Shown: positions 8,744-17,123, counted from the stretch's first letter. The stretch: DNA of 38,322 nucleotides from an uncultured Flammeovirgaceae bacterium (GCA_937899105.1 CALBPF010000284.1:1-38322), one strand, 5' to 3'. Notes: generated by a model from the sequence alone, not told the origin. Made by a program: numbers and translations.

Positions 8744-8932
8744 ATGCTTATGAAAAGACTCTTTAAGAAAGGAGAGCGTGTGAGAAACGCACGCGATGGG
8801 CGAGTGATGGAAGTATTGAATTACATTAAAGACAAAAGCTCATACCTAGTAGAATGTGCCTGGTTTGATTTAGATAAAAAAGAAATCAGAAAGCACCGAT
8901 TTAAACAGAATAACCTTTTAAAAGTAAGTTAG
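8744..8932 (+). CDS. DUF2158/YodC-like small protein
   Basis: The 62-residue basic protein has the pattern F-x-x-G-E/D-x-V ... G-x-V-M-x-V ... V-x-C-x-W-F-D ... F-x-x-x-x-L. This matches the small beta-barrel (SH3-like) DUF2158/YodC family in layout (FKKGERVRNARDGRVMEV, then VECAWFD, then HRFKQNNLLKV). The function of that family is unknown. Two ATGs (8744 and 8750) are equally good starts. The gene sits 85 nt after htrA, with the IS remnant right behind it. The family call rests on pattern recall and should be treated as tentative. Confidence 0.65.
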   Translation: MLMKRLFKKGERVRNARDGRVMEVLNYIKDKSSYLVECAWFDLDKKEIRKHRFKQNNLLKVS

Positions 8933-8934
8933 AT

Positions 8935-8973
8935 AAAAGAAGCTGTCTCAAAAGGGTCAGCTTCTTTTGTTTT
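8935..8973 (+). terminator. Hairpin terminator, possibly built from the IS end
   Basis: AAAAGAAGCTG (8935-8945) pairs with CAGCTTCTTTT (8958-8968) and runs into GTTTT. The segment AAGCTGTCTCAAAAGGG inside it resembles terminal inverted repeats of IS1182-type elements. The terminator may therefore be the surviving end of the neighbouring IS remnant. Confidence 0.7.
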
Positions 8974-10035
8974 ATATCATTTACACTTCTTTTCTACCAA
9001 AACGATCTAAGTAAGGTATTGATGATCGAGAAAAGAGCTTTGCCTCATCTAAGCAGCTTTCTTAGCTAGATTATGTGCAATTGCGAGGTAATCCGATTTC
9101 GATAGCAACTTTATCAAGCCCTCTGAGATGGAATCGTCTAAATCCTTTGTTGTGTTATTTTGCTCCAAATACGGCTTCTACATAAGCAGGTCCTTTGGAT
9201 CGACGTTTCTTACCTTCTTGGAAAAGTAGTTTTCTCTCGCTTTCTTCTTGTAGCTACTCAAATTATGGTTGATCTCTACAATACGATTGCCTTCTCCATC
9301 TGTTGCCCCATTGGACAAGTCGTAGTGTCGTTCGACTCATTGTAGTGTAGGTTACCAGTCTTAAACGGATCTTCTTTACATTTCTTGGATTGTTCTTTGT
9401 GGAAGTAATTGTACTTCACATAACCATCAATAAATTGGTCTTCTAAGTAGCGGTAATTCTCTTCACTGCCAAAACCAGCATAGGCACAGACTAAAGCAGG
9501 ACACGATCCATATAAGTCATTACATTGTTCGAGATGAGGAATGAAGGTGAGTGTATCATTAGGGTTTTGGTGTAAACTGTAGTTGATGATAAACTGGTCT
9601 GAGGTACTTATTTGCAGATTATAGCCTGGTTTGAGTTGACCATTGAGCATATGATCTTCCTTCATTCTCATGAAAGTAGCATCAGGATCGGTTTTTAAAA
9701 AACTATTCCTTTTGCCTAGTATGGCCTCTTTCTTTTCATAATCATCCAATTTATCAGGCCAGTGCTTACCGGCATAATTCAGCTTCTGCTTGACCTTTTT
9801 GTCCACTGACTTGCCTTACAGGGACTGGTCGATCTTATCAATAGTTTGCTTTACTTTTTGGCTATCTATCTCATTAAAATCAACTGGCTGCACGTCCTTC
9901 AACTCTTCTTCAGCTACCTGCTGAGTATAGCTCCAAAGTTCATCTAGTTGCTTTGCAACACGAAGCCGGCTGGCCTTGATCGCTCAACCCCAAACAAAAG
10001 AGTACTTATTAGCATTGGCCTCAATCTTGGGTTGA
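8936..10035 (-). mobile_element. Decayed IS1182-family transposase remnant, N-terminus and one end lost
   Basis: Minus-strand translation reads a typical IS1182 (DDE) transposase. It has KIEANANKYSFVWG, TGA in place of K, AIKASRLRVAKQLDELW, and a TAA where Q is expected before GKSVDKK. The long piece [20 protein letters not shown] through [35 protein letters not shown] and [11 protein letters not shown] (about 9280-9806) follows. The expected catalytic Asp in DAGYGSEENY is Tyr here. About 30 residues of the Cys-rich part are then missing, and three frames give [31 protein letters not shown] and GFRRFHLRGLDKVAIE, ending in AIAHNLAKKAA near 9050. The left end keeps a TIR-like sequence (8940-8957), but the transposase N-terminus and the right end are gone. 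The element is inactive. Confidence 0.85.
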
Positions 10036-10168
10036 ATTTGTAGATCAACATACCATTCACCAATCCAAAAATCGAATTGGTGACCCTTTTCCGCTGTTAT
10101 CGGATGTTCATTTTGAGTACGTAAGAAAGTAGGACCATTGCCAGAACACATGCTAGAGAGTACTTCAT
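10030..10168 (-). pseudogene. N-terminal remnant of a secreted FDFWIGEW-type protein truncated by the IS remnant
   Basis: A 69-codon open frame can be drawn here (10193-9984), but it is a chimera. The native start is probably ATG 10168 in another frame, giving a good signal peptide (MKYSLACVLAMVLLSYV). One frameshift near 10110 then leads into QNEHPITAEKGHQFDFWIGEW. FDFWIGEW is a recurrent opening of small secreted Bacteroidota proteins of unknown function. After YVDLQ the sequence passes into transposase (KIEANANK), so the rest of the gene was lost at the IS junction at about 10025-10040. It follows the solitary permease by about 20 nt and was probably its operon partner. Confidence 0.65.
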
Positions 10169-10189
10169 TGCAAGTCGTATTTACAACAT

Positions 10190-12553
10190 TCATTCATTTC
10201 TTAGGTTATTCGCCGGATTGCTCATGGCTGCAGAAAGTGATCGATAGCCAACGCTAACAGCGGTAAATACAAAGACTAAAAGAATAGCAAGTAGAACAAC
10301 CCACTCACTAATATTAACACTATAGGCAAAGTTATTGAGCCAGTCGTTCATTATCGCTATCCCGACCGGCGCTGCTAATGTACCCGCTACCACAATTAAC
10401 TTCACAAATACATTAAACTGAAGTTGAACCAAGTTGCTTAATGTCGCGCCAAGTATTTTTCTGACGCTTATTTCCTTTAATTTACTTTCTGCAACATATG
10501 CGGCTAACCCGTAAAGTCCCATGCATGCAATCAGCAATGAAAAGAACGAAAAGTAGGCCACCAGATCTCCGGTTTTCTCTTCAGTAGCATATAGAGCTTC
10601 AAAACGCTCATCCAGAAGGAAGTAGTCCATTTCCTCATCTGGATTTATTTCAGTCCATATTAACCTAACGACGTCCAGGATATCTTTATCATCACCAGAG
10701 CTTGGCAGTATAACTACCTTAGCATACCAACTGGGATGCACATATAACATCAATGGCCTTATGTTTTCGTGCAAAGAAGCAAAATGATAATCTTTCACTA
10801 CCCCTACTATTCTTATGGGCTCCTCTATGTGACCAATTTCAATTTCACTTCCTATGGGGTCAGTTATCAGAAAATGTCGTACGAAAGATTCATTTACAAG
10901 AATGCCCTGACTGTTATCCCACGAGTAGACTGTAACAGGAGACTCGCTAGTAATATCAATGGCTAAAGTTTCTAAATAATCTTTATCAATAGCTACTAAA
11001 TTCACCAATTCATGAGGTATATCGACACTTTTGGGTTTAACGCGCCAAGAGTTTAACCCTTCAAATGGAATATCTGAGCTTAATGAAACGGACTTAATTA
11101 AGCTCGATTGATTTAACTTATTCTTAAGCGCTTCTCCATTATCTTTTGTTGATTTATTCTTCAATCGCAATACAATAATATCATCCACCGACATCCCCAG
11201 GTCTTTCGATTTTATGAAATTCAACTGTTGAAAAATGACAAGAGCCCCAATGATTAATATGATCGTAATTGAAAACTGTAAAACAATCAGAACCTGACGC
11301 AGCTTTCTTGCGATGAAAGAGTCTCCCTGTGAGTGGCCTTTCAGAACCTTAACCGGCTGAAATGATGAGAGGAATAATGCCGGAATGACGCCAGCTGCCA
11401 CACCGATAGACACGACAGTGAGTAATAATGTCGGAGCCAGAGCTAGCACCTCAATTAATAAGATTTGTTTCCCCGTAAAGTGGTTGAAAAAGGGAAGAAG
11501 AACGAGAACTAACACCAGGCTAACAAAGAAGGCAATAAGAGTCGTAAAAATCGATTCGCCAAGAAACTGTCGAATAAGCGCGTTTTTTTTAATCCCTAGT
11601 ACCTTTTTTACACCCACTTCTTTTGACCGCCATGCTGAGCGCGCGGTAGTAAGGTTAATAAAATTGAAGCAAGCTATTAGTAAAATTAAAAAAGCCACTG
11701 CCGCCAGGATTCTGATGAGCTGTATATCTCCATTTTGCTCTATCTCACTTGACAACTGGGAATAAAGGTGAATATCTTCAATAGGTTGTGAATAAAAACG
11801 AACACCAAAGTCTGCCAGCACGGGTGGACCGTTCAGCTTTGCTTGCTCCATTAGCGCCCTGTCAAACTCGGATGGCCGTACTTCTTCATTTAATAGCGCA
11901 TAGGTATAAAGCCAAATGTTACCCCAGCGCTCAAACATAGACTCTGAATAGAAAGACTTTGTTGATTCAAGAGATAAGAGGTAGTCAAAATGAAGATGGG
12001 CATTATCCGGTAATGGCTCCACTAAACCTACAACCAGGTACTCACGATCATCAATATTCAAGGTTTTGCCAAGAGCACTTTCTTGTCCAAAAATTCTGGC
12101 AGCAGCCTCTTGAGTCAGTACCGCCTCAAACGGATTTTTTAACGCACTTTTGGGATTCCCTTGAATAAGGGTTGTTCCAAAAATTTGGAAAAATTGATTG
12201 TCCGTAAAATGCACCTTGCTCTCAGTCAGTTTTTTATCTCCAAAACTTACTTTCGCCTCCACTCGATTGGATAGTTGAGTCAATTGGCTTACCTGAGAGA
12301 TATTTTCGCGCGCTAGTATCCCCAACTTGTAATTGATGGCTGCTGATGCTGATTTTTCGCCCCCTTCTCCATGTTCCCGTACAATTCTGACAACTCTATC
12401 CCCATCCGGATAGAAATTGTCGTAATCCAATTCCTCAGAAATAAACAGATAGATCATCAAACACGCTGTAAGACCCAAGGCAAGGCCTGAAATATTGATA
12501 AAAGCGAAAACTCTACGTTTGAGTAAATTGCGTAAGGCTATTTTTAGGAACAT
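10190..12553 (-). CDS. FtsX/MacB-type ABC transporter permease (solitary copy)
   Basis: This 787-residue inner-membrane protein has the duplicated layout of this family: one TM helix (about 17-38), a periplasmic MacB_PCD domain, and a three-TM FtsX domain opening at NGDIQLIRILAAVAFLILLIA (about 270-400). A TM near 425-445, a second MacB_PCD domain and a final three-TM FtsX domain (SVRKILGATLSNLV, about 690-780) follow. It ends in NPANNLRNE, like its relatives. Such proteins couple ATP hydrolysis by a partner ATPase to periplasmic motion (efflux, lipoprotein or signal release) and do not bind ATP themselves. No ATPase gene is nearby. It is separated from the main array by 7.6 kb, and its N-terminus is a few residues shorter than the MLxNYLKIAxRN form of the others. 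Its substrate is unknown. Confidence 0.9.
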   Translation of the reverse strand: MFLKIALRNLLKRRVFAFINISGLALGLTACLMIYLFISEELDYDNFYPDGDRVVRIVREHGEGGEKSASAAINYKLGILARENISQVSQLTQLSNRVEAKVSFGDKKLTESKVHFTDNQFFQIFGTTLIQGNPKSALKNPFEAVLTQEAAARIFGQESALGKTLNIDDREYLVVGLVEPLPDNAHLHFDYLLSLESTKSFYSESMFERWGNIWLYTYALLNEEVRPSEFDRALMEQAKLNGPPVLADFGVRFYSQPIEDIHLYSQLSSEIEQNGDIQLIRILAAVAFLILLIACFNFINLTTARSAWRSKEVGVKKVLGIKKNALIRQFLGESIFTTLIAFFVSLVLVLVLLPFFNHFTGKQILLIEVLALAPTLLLTVVSIGVAAGVIPALFLSSFQPVKVLKGHSQGDSFIARKLRQVLIVLQFSITIILIIGALVIFQQLNFIKSKDLGMSVDDIIVLRLKNKSTKDNGEALKNKLNQSSLIKSVSLSSDIPFEGLNSWRVKPKSVDIPHELVNLVAIDKDYLETLAIDITSESPVTVYSWDNSQGILVNESFVRHFLITDPIGSEIEIGHIEEPIRIVGVVKDYHFASLHENIRPLMLYVHPSWYAKVVILPSSGDDKDILDVVRLIWTEINPDEEMDYFLLDERFEALYATEEKTGDLVAYFSFFSLLIACMGLYGLAAYVAESKLKEISVRKILGATLSNLVQLQFNVFVKLIVVAGTLAAPVGIAIMNDWLNNFAYSVNISEWVVLLAILLVFVFTAVSVGYRSLSAAMSNPANNLRNE

Positions 12554-12560
12554 GGCTAAG

Positions 12561-12578
12561 TAAGGTTGGTATACCTTA
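12561..12578. promoter_or_regulatory. Inverted repeat just upstream of the solitary permease
   Basis: TAAGGT (12561-12566) and ACCTTA (12573-12578) form a perfect inverted repeat with a 6-bp spacer, 8 nt before the permease start codon. It may be an operator or a leader hairpin that hides the translation start. No protein partner can be named. Confidence 0.35.
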
Positions 12579-12721
12579 TTCGACTAAAACTTTCTTATGA
12601 GGTTGCATCTAAATGCCTATTCATTTTTGAAATGCGCAATACTGCCTCAGAAAAGAGGGATTTAATGTTCTTATGATATCCAATTAAGGAGATTTAGCTT
12701 CTTTGGACTGTCCGCTTTCTA

Positions 12722-13294
12722 TTACATCCGCTTTCTACAAAAAATCAACCAGGTCGGGTATTTGATTTTTTCTGCACGATCCACCCATTCCCCCGTCCAG
12801 TTAAACCCGCGATCTGTAATCTCTGAGAAGGTGATCTTATAAAACCCTTCCATCCCATTGGGAGCCTTTTGAGGACGGTACAGAATTATCTCATTCTCTT
12901 GCATGCCGCCTGACCAAACCCCTGGTGAAGGGCTTGCTGCTGTACTGAAATACGTAACATACCACTTCGCACTATCCGCGTTATATTGCCTTATACTTGA
13001 GGAATGCTTTTCATCCGCCTTTAGCGTTTCGTCCTGAACGGCGGTACCATTCATAAAGTACCTAAACTTCCATGTCATATCTACAGAATCCGTGCTCCAG
13101 GTACCATCGGCATTTCGTGAAACCGACTTGCAGCCACTCTCGCCGATCAGCAAAGTGTAATCCGCCGTTTGAGGAGGACCTTCCGGGTTTAACCTGCCAA
13201 AAGGGAACTTATCGCTTGCCTCGTATTCAAACTGCTGACATACAACAGGTGATACTATCATAAGTCCAAGTAAAAATGTAATAAATGTTTTCAT
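12722..13294 (-). CDS. Secreted hypothetical protein
   Basis: The 190-residue protein has a clear signal peptide (MKTFITFLLGLMIVSPVVCQ, cleavage near residue 19-20). I do not recognise its family with certainty. The aromatic beta-rich body (DMTWKFRYFMNG, IRQYNADSAKWYVTYF, WSGGMQENEIILY, FSEITDRGFNWTGEW) is of the type seen in small lipocalin-like or DUF1579-like periplasmic proteins that bind small molecules. The C-terminus (FCRKRM) overlaps an 11-bp direct repeat (12711-12721 and 12727-12737), so the last residues may have been altered by a small duplication. It is transcribed with the VOC gene, 32 nt downstream of that gene's stop. Confidence 0.75.
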   Translation of the reverse strand: MKTFITFLLGLMIVSPVVCQQFEYEASDKFPFGRLNPEGPPQTADYTLLIGESGCKSVSRNADGTWSTDSVDMTWKFRYFMNGTAVQDETLKADEKHSSSIRQYNADSAKWYVTYFSTAASPSPGVWSGGMQENEIILYRPQKAPNGMEGFYKITFSEITDRGFNWTGEWVDRAEKIKYPTWLIFCRKRM

Positions 13295-13326
13295 GTAACT
13301 GACATTTTTGTTTCAACACAAATGAC

Positions 13327-13713
13327 TTATTCCTTCCCGCTTGCCAACATCCATTGCAAGTCATATTTATCGCGAAGCATACCAAATGTATCGTCCAGTG
13401 GAAAAAGTACTTGCCCTTCTTTAGACAGTTCTTTGAATACATTTTTTCTATCTGACCCATTATCAAAAGAAACGAACATTGATATGTTGCTCCCAACAAT
13501 TACCGGATGATCCGGCAGGTCATCAGAAGCTTTAAAGCGAACCTTATCAGAGATAAATTCCGAGTTGAATATTCTGTTCTTATGGTCGTTTTGCACCTCA
13601 ACAGGAGAATCTGCAAATGTTGTCATGAAAGAAATTTTTCCTTCAAAGACAGAGGCGTAATACGCTAAAGCTTGCTTACATGTTCCCGGAAATACAATAT
13701 AGGGTATCATCAT
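13327..13713 (-). CDS. VOC-family (PhnB/YjdN-like) protein
   Basis: The 128-residue protein has the vicinal-oxygen-chelate fold typical of PhnB/YjdN-like proteins. It opens with IPYIVFPGTCKQALAYYASVFEG (the classic IPYL-F-GN-x-x-EAL-x-FY-x-x-VFGG pattern) and ends with DTFGMLRDKYDLQWML (usual form W-G-x-x-G/Y-x-x-x-D-x-x-G-x-x-W). Members include glyoxalase-like enzymes and inactive relatives, so no substrate can be given. I chose ATG 13713; the upstream in-frame TTG 13722 adds only three residues. It lies between a LytTR regulator gene (87 nt upstream) and the secreted-protein gene, all on the minus strand. Confidence 0.88.
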   Translation of the reverse strand: MMIPYIVFPGTCKQALAYYASVFEGKISFMTTFADSPVEVQNDHKNRIFNSEFISDKVRFKASDDLPDHPVIVGSNISMFVSFDNGSDRKNVFKELSKEGQVLFPLDDTFGMLRDKYDLQWMLASGKE

Positions 13714-13800
13714 TTGATCCAAGAGTTTGTTTCATGAATATAGATTACTGTCCGTAAAAAAAGAGGTTTTCGGGCAGGTGTTGCAGGGAACGGGTTGTGT

Positions 13801-14691
13801 TTAGCTGGGAATGCCAGGTTCCACAGCCAAATGCTTCTTGATCTCTGCTACCCTACTTTGGGCAACCGATAGCCTGGTACTATCAATGAGCCGCACCTCC
13901 GGAGTTTGTGAAAAGAAGAATCTATCTACTTCGCCAAGATTAACTATGTACTTCCTGTGAATTCGAATGAACTTATCTTGCGGGAGAATTTTCTCCATTG
14001 ATTTCATGGAACTCCTGAGTATGTAAGAGACATTGTCCTCCGTATGCAATCGAACACAATAATCTTCCGCCTCCACCCACTGAATGGATTCTACAGGAAC
14101 AACCTTGGCCTGTGAACCAATCTTAATTTGAATGAATTTTGACTCATCATCGTAAGACCGATTTTTTAGGTCCTCATAGAGTTTTTGCTGTTCTGACTGA
14201 AGTGCACTAAGCTTACCTATAGTGAACTGATGAGCCTGAATGTTATTCTGTAGACTTATTAAAACGACTACACCAATATTGGCAATCATATAAATAGGGC
14301 CTTTTTGAAAAAAGAAGAATTGCAACGTCTCGATAAAGTCAACCATCTGAAATTTCCACCCTCCTATAATCAATTCCACTGCGGTTATGATAATGATGCT
14401 GAATAAAAGACTCATACTAATGATTACAGCATACCTAATAAATATACCGGGAGTTAACCGGGCCGGCATGACTGATCTTTTATGTATGTATGCGGTCATG
14501 GGTAAAGTACAAACAAGCCAAATAACCCATCTTCTTAGGTGTAGCAGCATTAGGCCTACCACTGAAACCTCTTCATCTGATAATTTAAAACGTACAATGT
14601 AGTAATGCTGCTGGAAAGCTTCAAAAATAATTATACTAAGCACCACTGTCAGCAAGATAAAAAACGGACGAAGGTTAGTGAAAGACTGCAT
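13801..14691 (-). CDS. Membrane-anchored LytTR-family transcriptional regulator
   Basis: The 296-residue protein has an N-terminal membrane domain with about four TM helices (about 9-28, 46-68, 84-109, 132-148). A short coiled linker (ALQSEQQKLYEDL) and a C-terminal LytTR DNA-binding domain (about 186-288) follow. LytTR features are the strand VESIQWVEAEDYCVRLH, then ILRSSMKSMEKILP, FIRIHRKYIVN and LSVAQSRV. There is no receiver domain, so sensing must occur through the membrane part and not by phosphorylation. This layout is common in Bacteroidota, and the signal is unknown. The gene heads a minus-strand run with the VOC and secreted-protein genes. Confidence 0.92.
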   Translation of the reverse strand: MQSFTNLRPFFILLTVVLSIIIFEAFQQHYYIVRFKLSDEEVSVVGLMLLHLRRWVIWLVCTLPMTAYIHKRSVMPARLTPGIFIRYAVIISMSLLFSIIIITAVELIIGGWKFQMVDFIETLQFFFFQKGPIYMIANIGVVVLISLQNNIQAHQFTIGKLSALQSEQQKLYEDLKNRSYDDESKFIQIKIGSQAKVVPVESIQWVEAEDYCVRLHTEDNVSYILRSSMKSMEKILPQDKFIRIHRKYIVNLGEVDRFFFSQTPEVRLIDSTRLSVAQSRVAEIKKHLAVEPGIPS

Positions 14692-14867
14692 AGTTCAGCT
14701 AAAACTGCACTTACTTTTTAACATCAGGAATTTACGAAGATTATAGGCTAGTTGTTTGCAGTAAAGCAAGCATATTTTGCAGTGACAAAGATCATATCTA
14801 AACCTAACATAAAAGCTGATCCTCCTAATGACCGATGGCTACATTGGGGGATTAAATTTGGAGTTGT

Positions 14868-15578
14868 ATGAGCATACATATTGGCGCCAGGGAAGATGAA
14901 ATAGCTGAAACAGTACTATTGAGTGGTGACCCGCTGCGAGCGAAGCTTATTGCAGAAACACTTTTAGAAGAAAGTTTCTGTTATTCCGACGCCAGGAACA
15001 TGCTGGGTTTTACCGGAACATATAAAGGTCAGAATATATCTGTTCAGGGTACTGGAATGGGGCAAGCATCGCTTGCCATTTATCTTCATGAACTCATTTA
15101 TAGCTATGGTGTAAAAACTGCGATTCGAGTAGGCACATGTGGCGCTGTACAAAAACGTATTGGGCTTGGTGAAGTGGTCATTGCTCAGGGCGCTTGCACC
15201 GATGCCAGCTTCATTAAGATCATCTTTGGAGGCATGGATTATGCACCTCTTCCTAATTTCCCATTGCTCAAGAGCGCTGTAGAATTAAGCGAGCAACAAG
15301 GTATTTCTGCTCACGTTGGTAATGTATTCAGCACAGACCTTTTTTATCAGGAGGGCGACCCTGCGCGTTGGCAGGTATGGGCTGATCATGGTATTTTATG
15401 TGCCGATATGGAAACATCTATGCTATATACAATGGCGGCCAAAGCCAATGTCTCAGCTTTGAGTATTCTAACGGTAAGCGATAATATAATAACCGGTGAC
15501 TTCAGCACAACTGACCAACGAGAGCATGGGTTTACTAAAATGGCCAGGTTGGCATTATCGCTAGTCACCGGCTTTTGA
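14868..15578 (+). CDS. deoD: Purine nucleoside phosphorylase, DeoD type
   Basis: It cleaves purine (deoxy)nucleosides with phosphate to give free base and (deoxy)ribose-1-phosphate in purine salvage. The 236-residue length fits the hexameric DeoD class. Visible features are H4 near the N-terminus (SIHIGA), the phosphate site LLSGDPLRAK (G20, R24) with R87 in IRVGTCGAV, and NMLGFTGTYKG. The nucleoside-binding ADMETSMLY (M181, E182) and the catalytic Asp of SDNIITG (D205) are also present. Residues in the purine pocket look standard. It stands alone between oppositely oriented neighbours. Confidence 0.95.
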   Translation: MSIHIGAREDEIAETVLLSGDPLRAKLIAETLLEESFCYSDARNMLGFTGTYKGQNISVQGTGMGQASLAIYLHELIYSYGVKTAIRVGTCGAVQKRIGLGEVVIAQGACTDASFIKIIFGGMDYAPLPNFPLLKSAVELSEQQGISAHVGNVFSTDLFYQEGDPARWQVWADHGILCADMETSMLYTMAAKANVSALSILTVSDNIITGDFSTTDQREHGFTKMARLALSLVTGF

Positions 15579-15749
15579 AAAAACGCTTTCCGTGTTCAAA
15601 TAAAGACACTTTTTTCTCATGCGCCCCCAATTAAACCCGGTTATTGAAATTTATTTTCATTCGCTTTTTCGTTGACCAAAGCACATTAATGGTAATTGAA
15701 AAAATAGCTCAAATCAAAAAGATCTTTTCTAAAAGGGAAAAAATACCTC

Positions 15750-15772
15750 AGAAAAGGTTTTTAGCCTTTTCT
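15750..15772 (-). terminator. Weak hairpin at the end of the DUF3592 gene
   Basis: AGAAAAGG (15750-15757) and CCTTTTCT (15765-15772) pair perfectly around a T-rich loop and overlap the minus-strand stop codon at 15761-15763. A T-rich stretch follows on the minus strand after a short gap. The site may serve the convergent deoD gene as well. Confidence 0.4.
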
Positions 15773-16345
15773 AAAGGCAAGAAAAGAAACCAACCCTATT
15801 CCAAAAAAAACGGCCCCCATGCCACCTAATAAAACAATCAAAAACCATCGGTCCATAAACGTATTTACTAAAGTATCATAAGGATTCACCGGATTAACAA
15901 ACATCTCCACCTGTTCCCCCAGATGATAGCTGGGCGGATCCGAAGAAGTGCTTGAATAATAATAAAGCGTATCTCCTTCAAAAACATATTCGAAGGTGGG
16001 TTGATAGGGATCATCCACTACAGTGGCAGTAACCACTACACCATTGTTAGCTAGCTCCTGATTACTAATAAATACAAATGTTACAATAACCAGAAAAATA
16101 AGACCAATGAAAGCAAAGATGCCTCCCACTAGCTTACCAGCATTTCTACCAACCTTCTTGGCCATTCTCATGCCGGTTTTAATGTATTCATGCTCAGCAA
16201 TGTCCTGATCTATGAGATCAACAAGTTCCTTTGATTCTTTGAGTCCAAGCCCGAAATTATCGCTCACATACTTGATAGCCTCAATTTTTCGGCCTTCAAT
16301 AAGAAGCGACCGTACATGGGTTTTTTGTTCGTCTGATACAGCCAT
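15761..16345 (-). CDS. Membrane protein with L7/L12-C-terminal-like domain and DUF3592 region
   Basis: Starting at ATG 16345 the product is 194 residues. A further 25 codons upstream are open but would overlap the preceding gene, and the conserved part begins at 16345. Residues 1-52 (HVRSLLIEGRKIEAIKYV, then FGLGLKESKELVDLI) resemble the ribosomal protein L7/L12 C-terminal fold, which occurs as a stand-alone module in many bacterial proteins. Two TM helices (about 73-94 and 166-190) flank an extracytoplasmic beta-rich region like DUF3592 (VVVTATVVDDPYQPTFEYVFEGD, YHLGEQVEMFVNPVNP). The function is unknown. The gene follows a LytTR regulator by 22 nt and is probably co-transcribed with it. Confidence 0.8.
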   Translation of the reverse strand: MAVSDEQKTHVRSLLIEGRKIEAIKYVSDNFGLGLKESKELVDLIDQDIAEHEYIKTGMRMAKKVGRNAGKLVGGIFAFIGLIFLVIVTFVFISNQELANNGVVVTATVVDDPYQPTFEYVFEGDTLYYYSSTSSDPPSYHLGEQVEMFVNPVNPYDTLVNTFMDRWFLIVLLGGMGAVFFGIGLVSFLAFRKG

Positions 16346-16367
16346 GAAACAAGATAGTGATTTAAGC

Positions 16368-17123
16368 CTAAATATTAAATTCTGACTTGAAAGATCGGCC
16401 AATCGGAATGAAGTTCTCACCTACCTGTACGTCCTCGTAGTTATAAGATCGGATATGATCTTTATTCACAATGTAAGACTTATGTACCCTTATAAAAGTT
16501 GAAGGTAAAGTGTCCAGCATTTGCTTCATACTTAAATAGCTGATTATATTTTGGTCTTGTAGTACTACCTTAACATAGTTACCGAGACCTTCTATAAATA
16601 AGATTTCGCCTGCCTGAACTCTAAAAGTTCTCTTTTCAGCTTTTATTTCTACGGAAGCTTCCTTCTCCAAATCAAGAACTCGGAGTAACTGCCGGTTTTT
16701 ATCCTGTTCCTCATACCAAAACATAACGATCTTAATTGCCGACACGAAAACCACGGTTGAATTTATGAGTATGACAGACCGCATAACCATGGAAAAGTTG
16801 AATAATCCAGGTGTAGCAAGATCAAAAACCCCTTCATAAAAGAAATGAGTAAACAACCGTTGTAAAAGCCCACCAAACAGTAACAATATCAAATAGCTCG
16901 CAAAAAAGGCTGCAATCCTTCTATTCTGCAGAAATCTCGGAATGAGTGTATATATGGTAAAATAAACGGCAAGCATCCGCACGGGTAGCAAAACAAATTC
17001 CAGGAAGTAAGAGGCATAATAGTCGCCGTTTACAGCCCAGATAAATCCGAAAGCCACATAATACACTAACCAAAAAGCAAAATGTGTTGCTACTCTGGAT
17101 CCAAATAAGTAGTGTTTTTTCAT
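16368..17123 (-). CDS. Membrane-anchored LytTR-family transcriptional regulator
   Basis: The 251-residue protein has four predicted TM helices (about 13-30, 40-62, 70-92, 112-134), a short linker (LLRVLDLEKEASVE) and a LytTR DNA-binding domain (about 155-250). Key LytTR segments are ILFIEGLGNYVKVVL, YLSMKQMLDTLP, FIRVHKSYIVN and IPIGRSFKSEF. The N-terminus resembles the membrane part of LytS/YehU-like kinases but has no kinase domain, so it is a one-component membrane regulator. It is divergent from the hydrolase gene at 17243 (119-nt gap) and upstream of the DUF3592 gene. Either neighbour is a plausible target. Confidence 0.92.
   Translation of the reverse strand: MKKHYLFGSRVATHFAFWLVYYVAFGFIWAVNGDYYASYFLEFVLLPVRMLAVYFTIYTLIPRFLQNRRIAAFFASYLILLLFGGLLQRLFTHFFYEGVFDLATPGLFNFSMVMRSVILINSTVVFVSAIKIVMFWYEEQDKNRQLLRVLDLEKEASVEIKAEKRTFRVQAGEILFIEGLGNYVKVVLQDQNIISYLSMKQMLDTLPSTFIRVHKSYIVNKDHIRSYNYEDVQVGENFIPIGRSFKSEFNI

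Noticed and set aside
9984..10193. A 69-residue minus-strand open frame as a real gene overlapping the permease stop
   Set aside because: Its C-terminal part is transposase sequence and a proper signal peptide lies in another frame. It is a junction artefact of decay.
12620..12650. Sigma-54-like site AGGCAT...ATGCAA before the solitary permease
   Set aside because: The distance between GG and GC is one base too short for a sigma-54 promoter, and no activator dyad is nearby.
15644..15829. A 61-codon plus-strand open frame rich in Lys
   Set aside because: It overlaps the end of the minus-strand DUF3592 gene and an AT-rich hairpin region, and it shows no recognisable protein features.
16346..16420. 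Upstream start for the DUF3592 protein
   Set aside because: The extra 25 residues overlap the LytTR gene and do not look like part of the conserved domain. ATG 16345 fits better.
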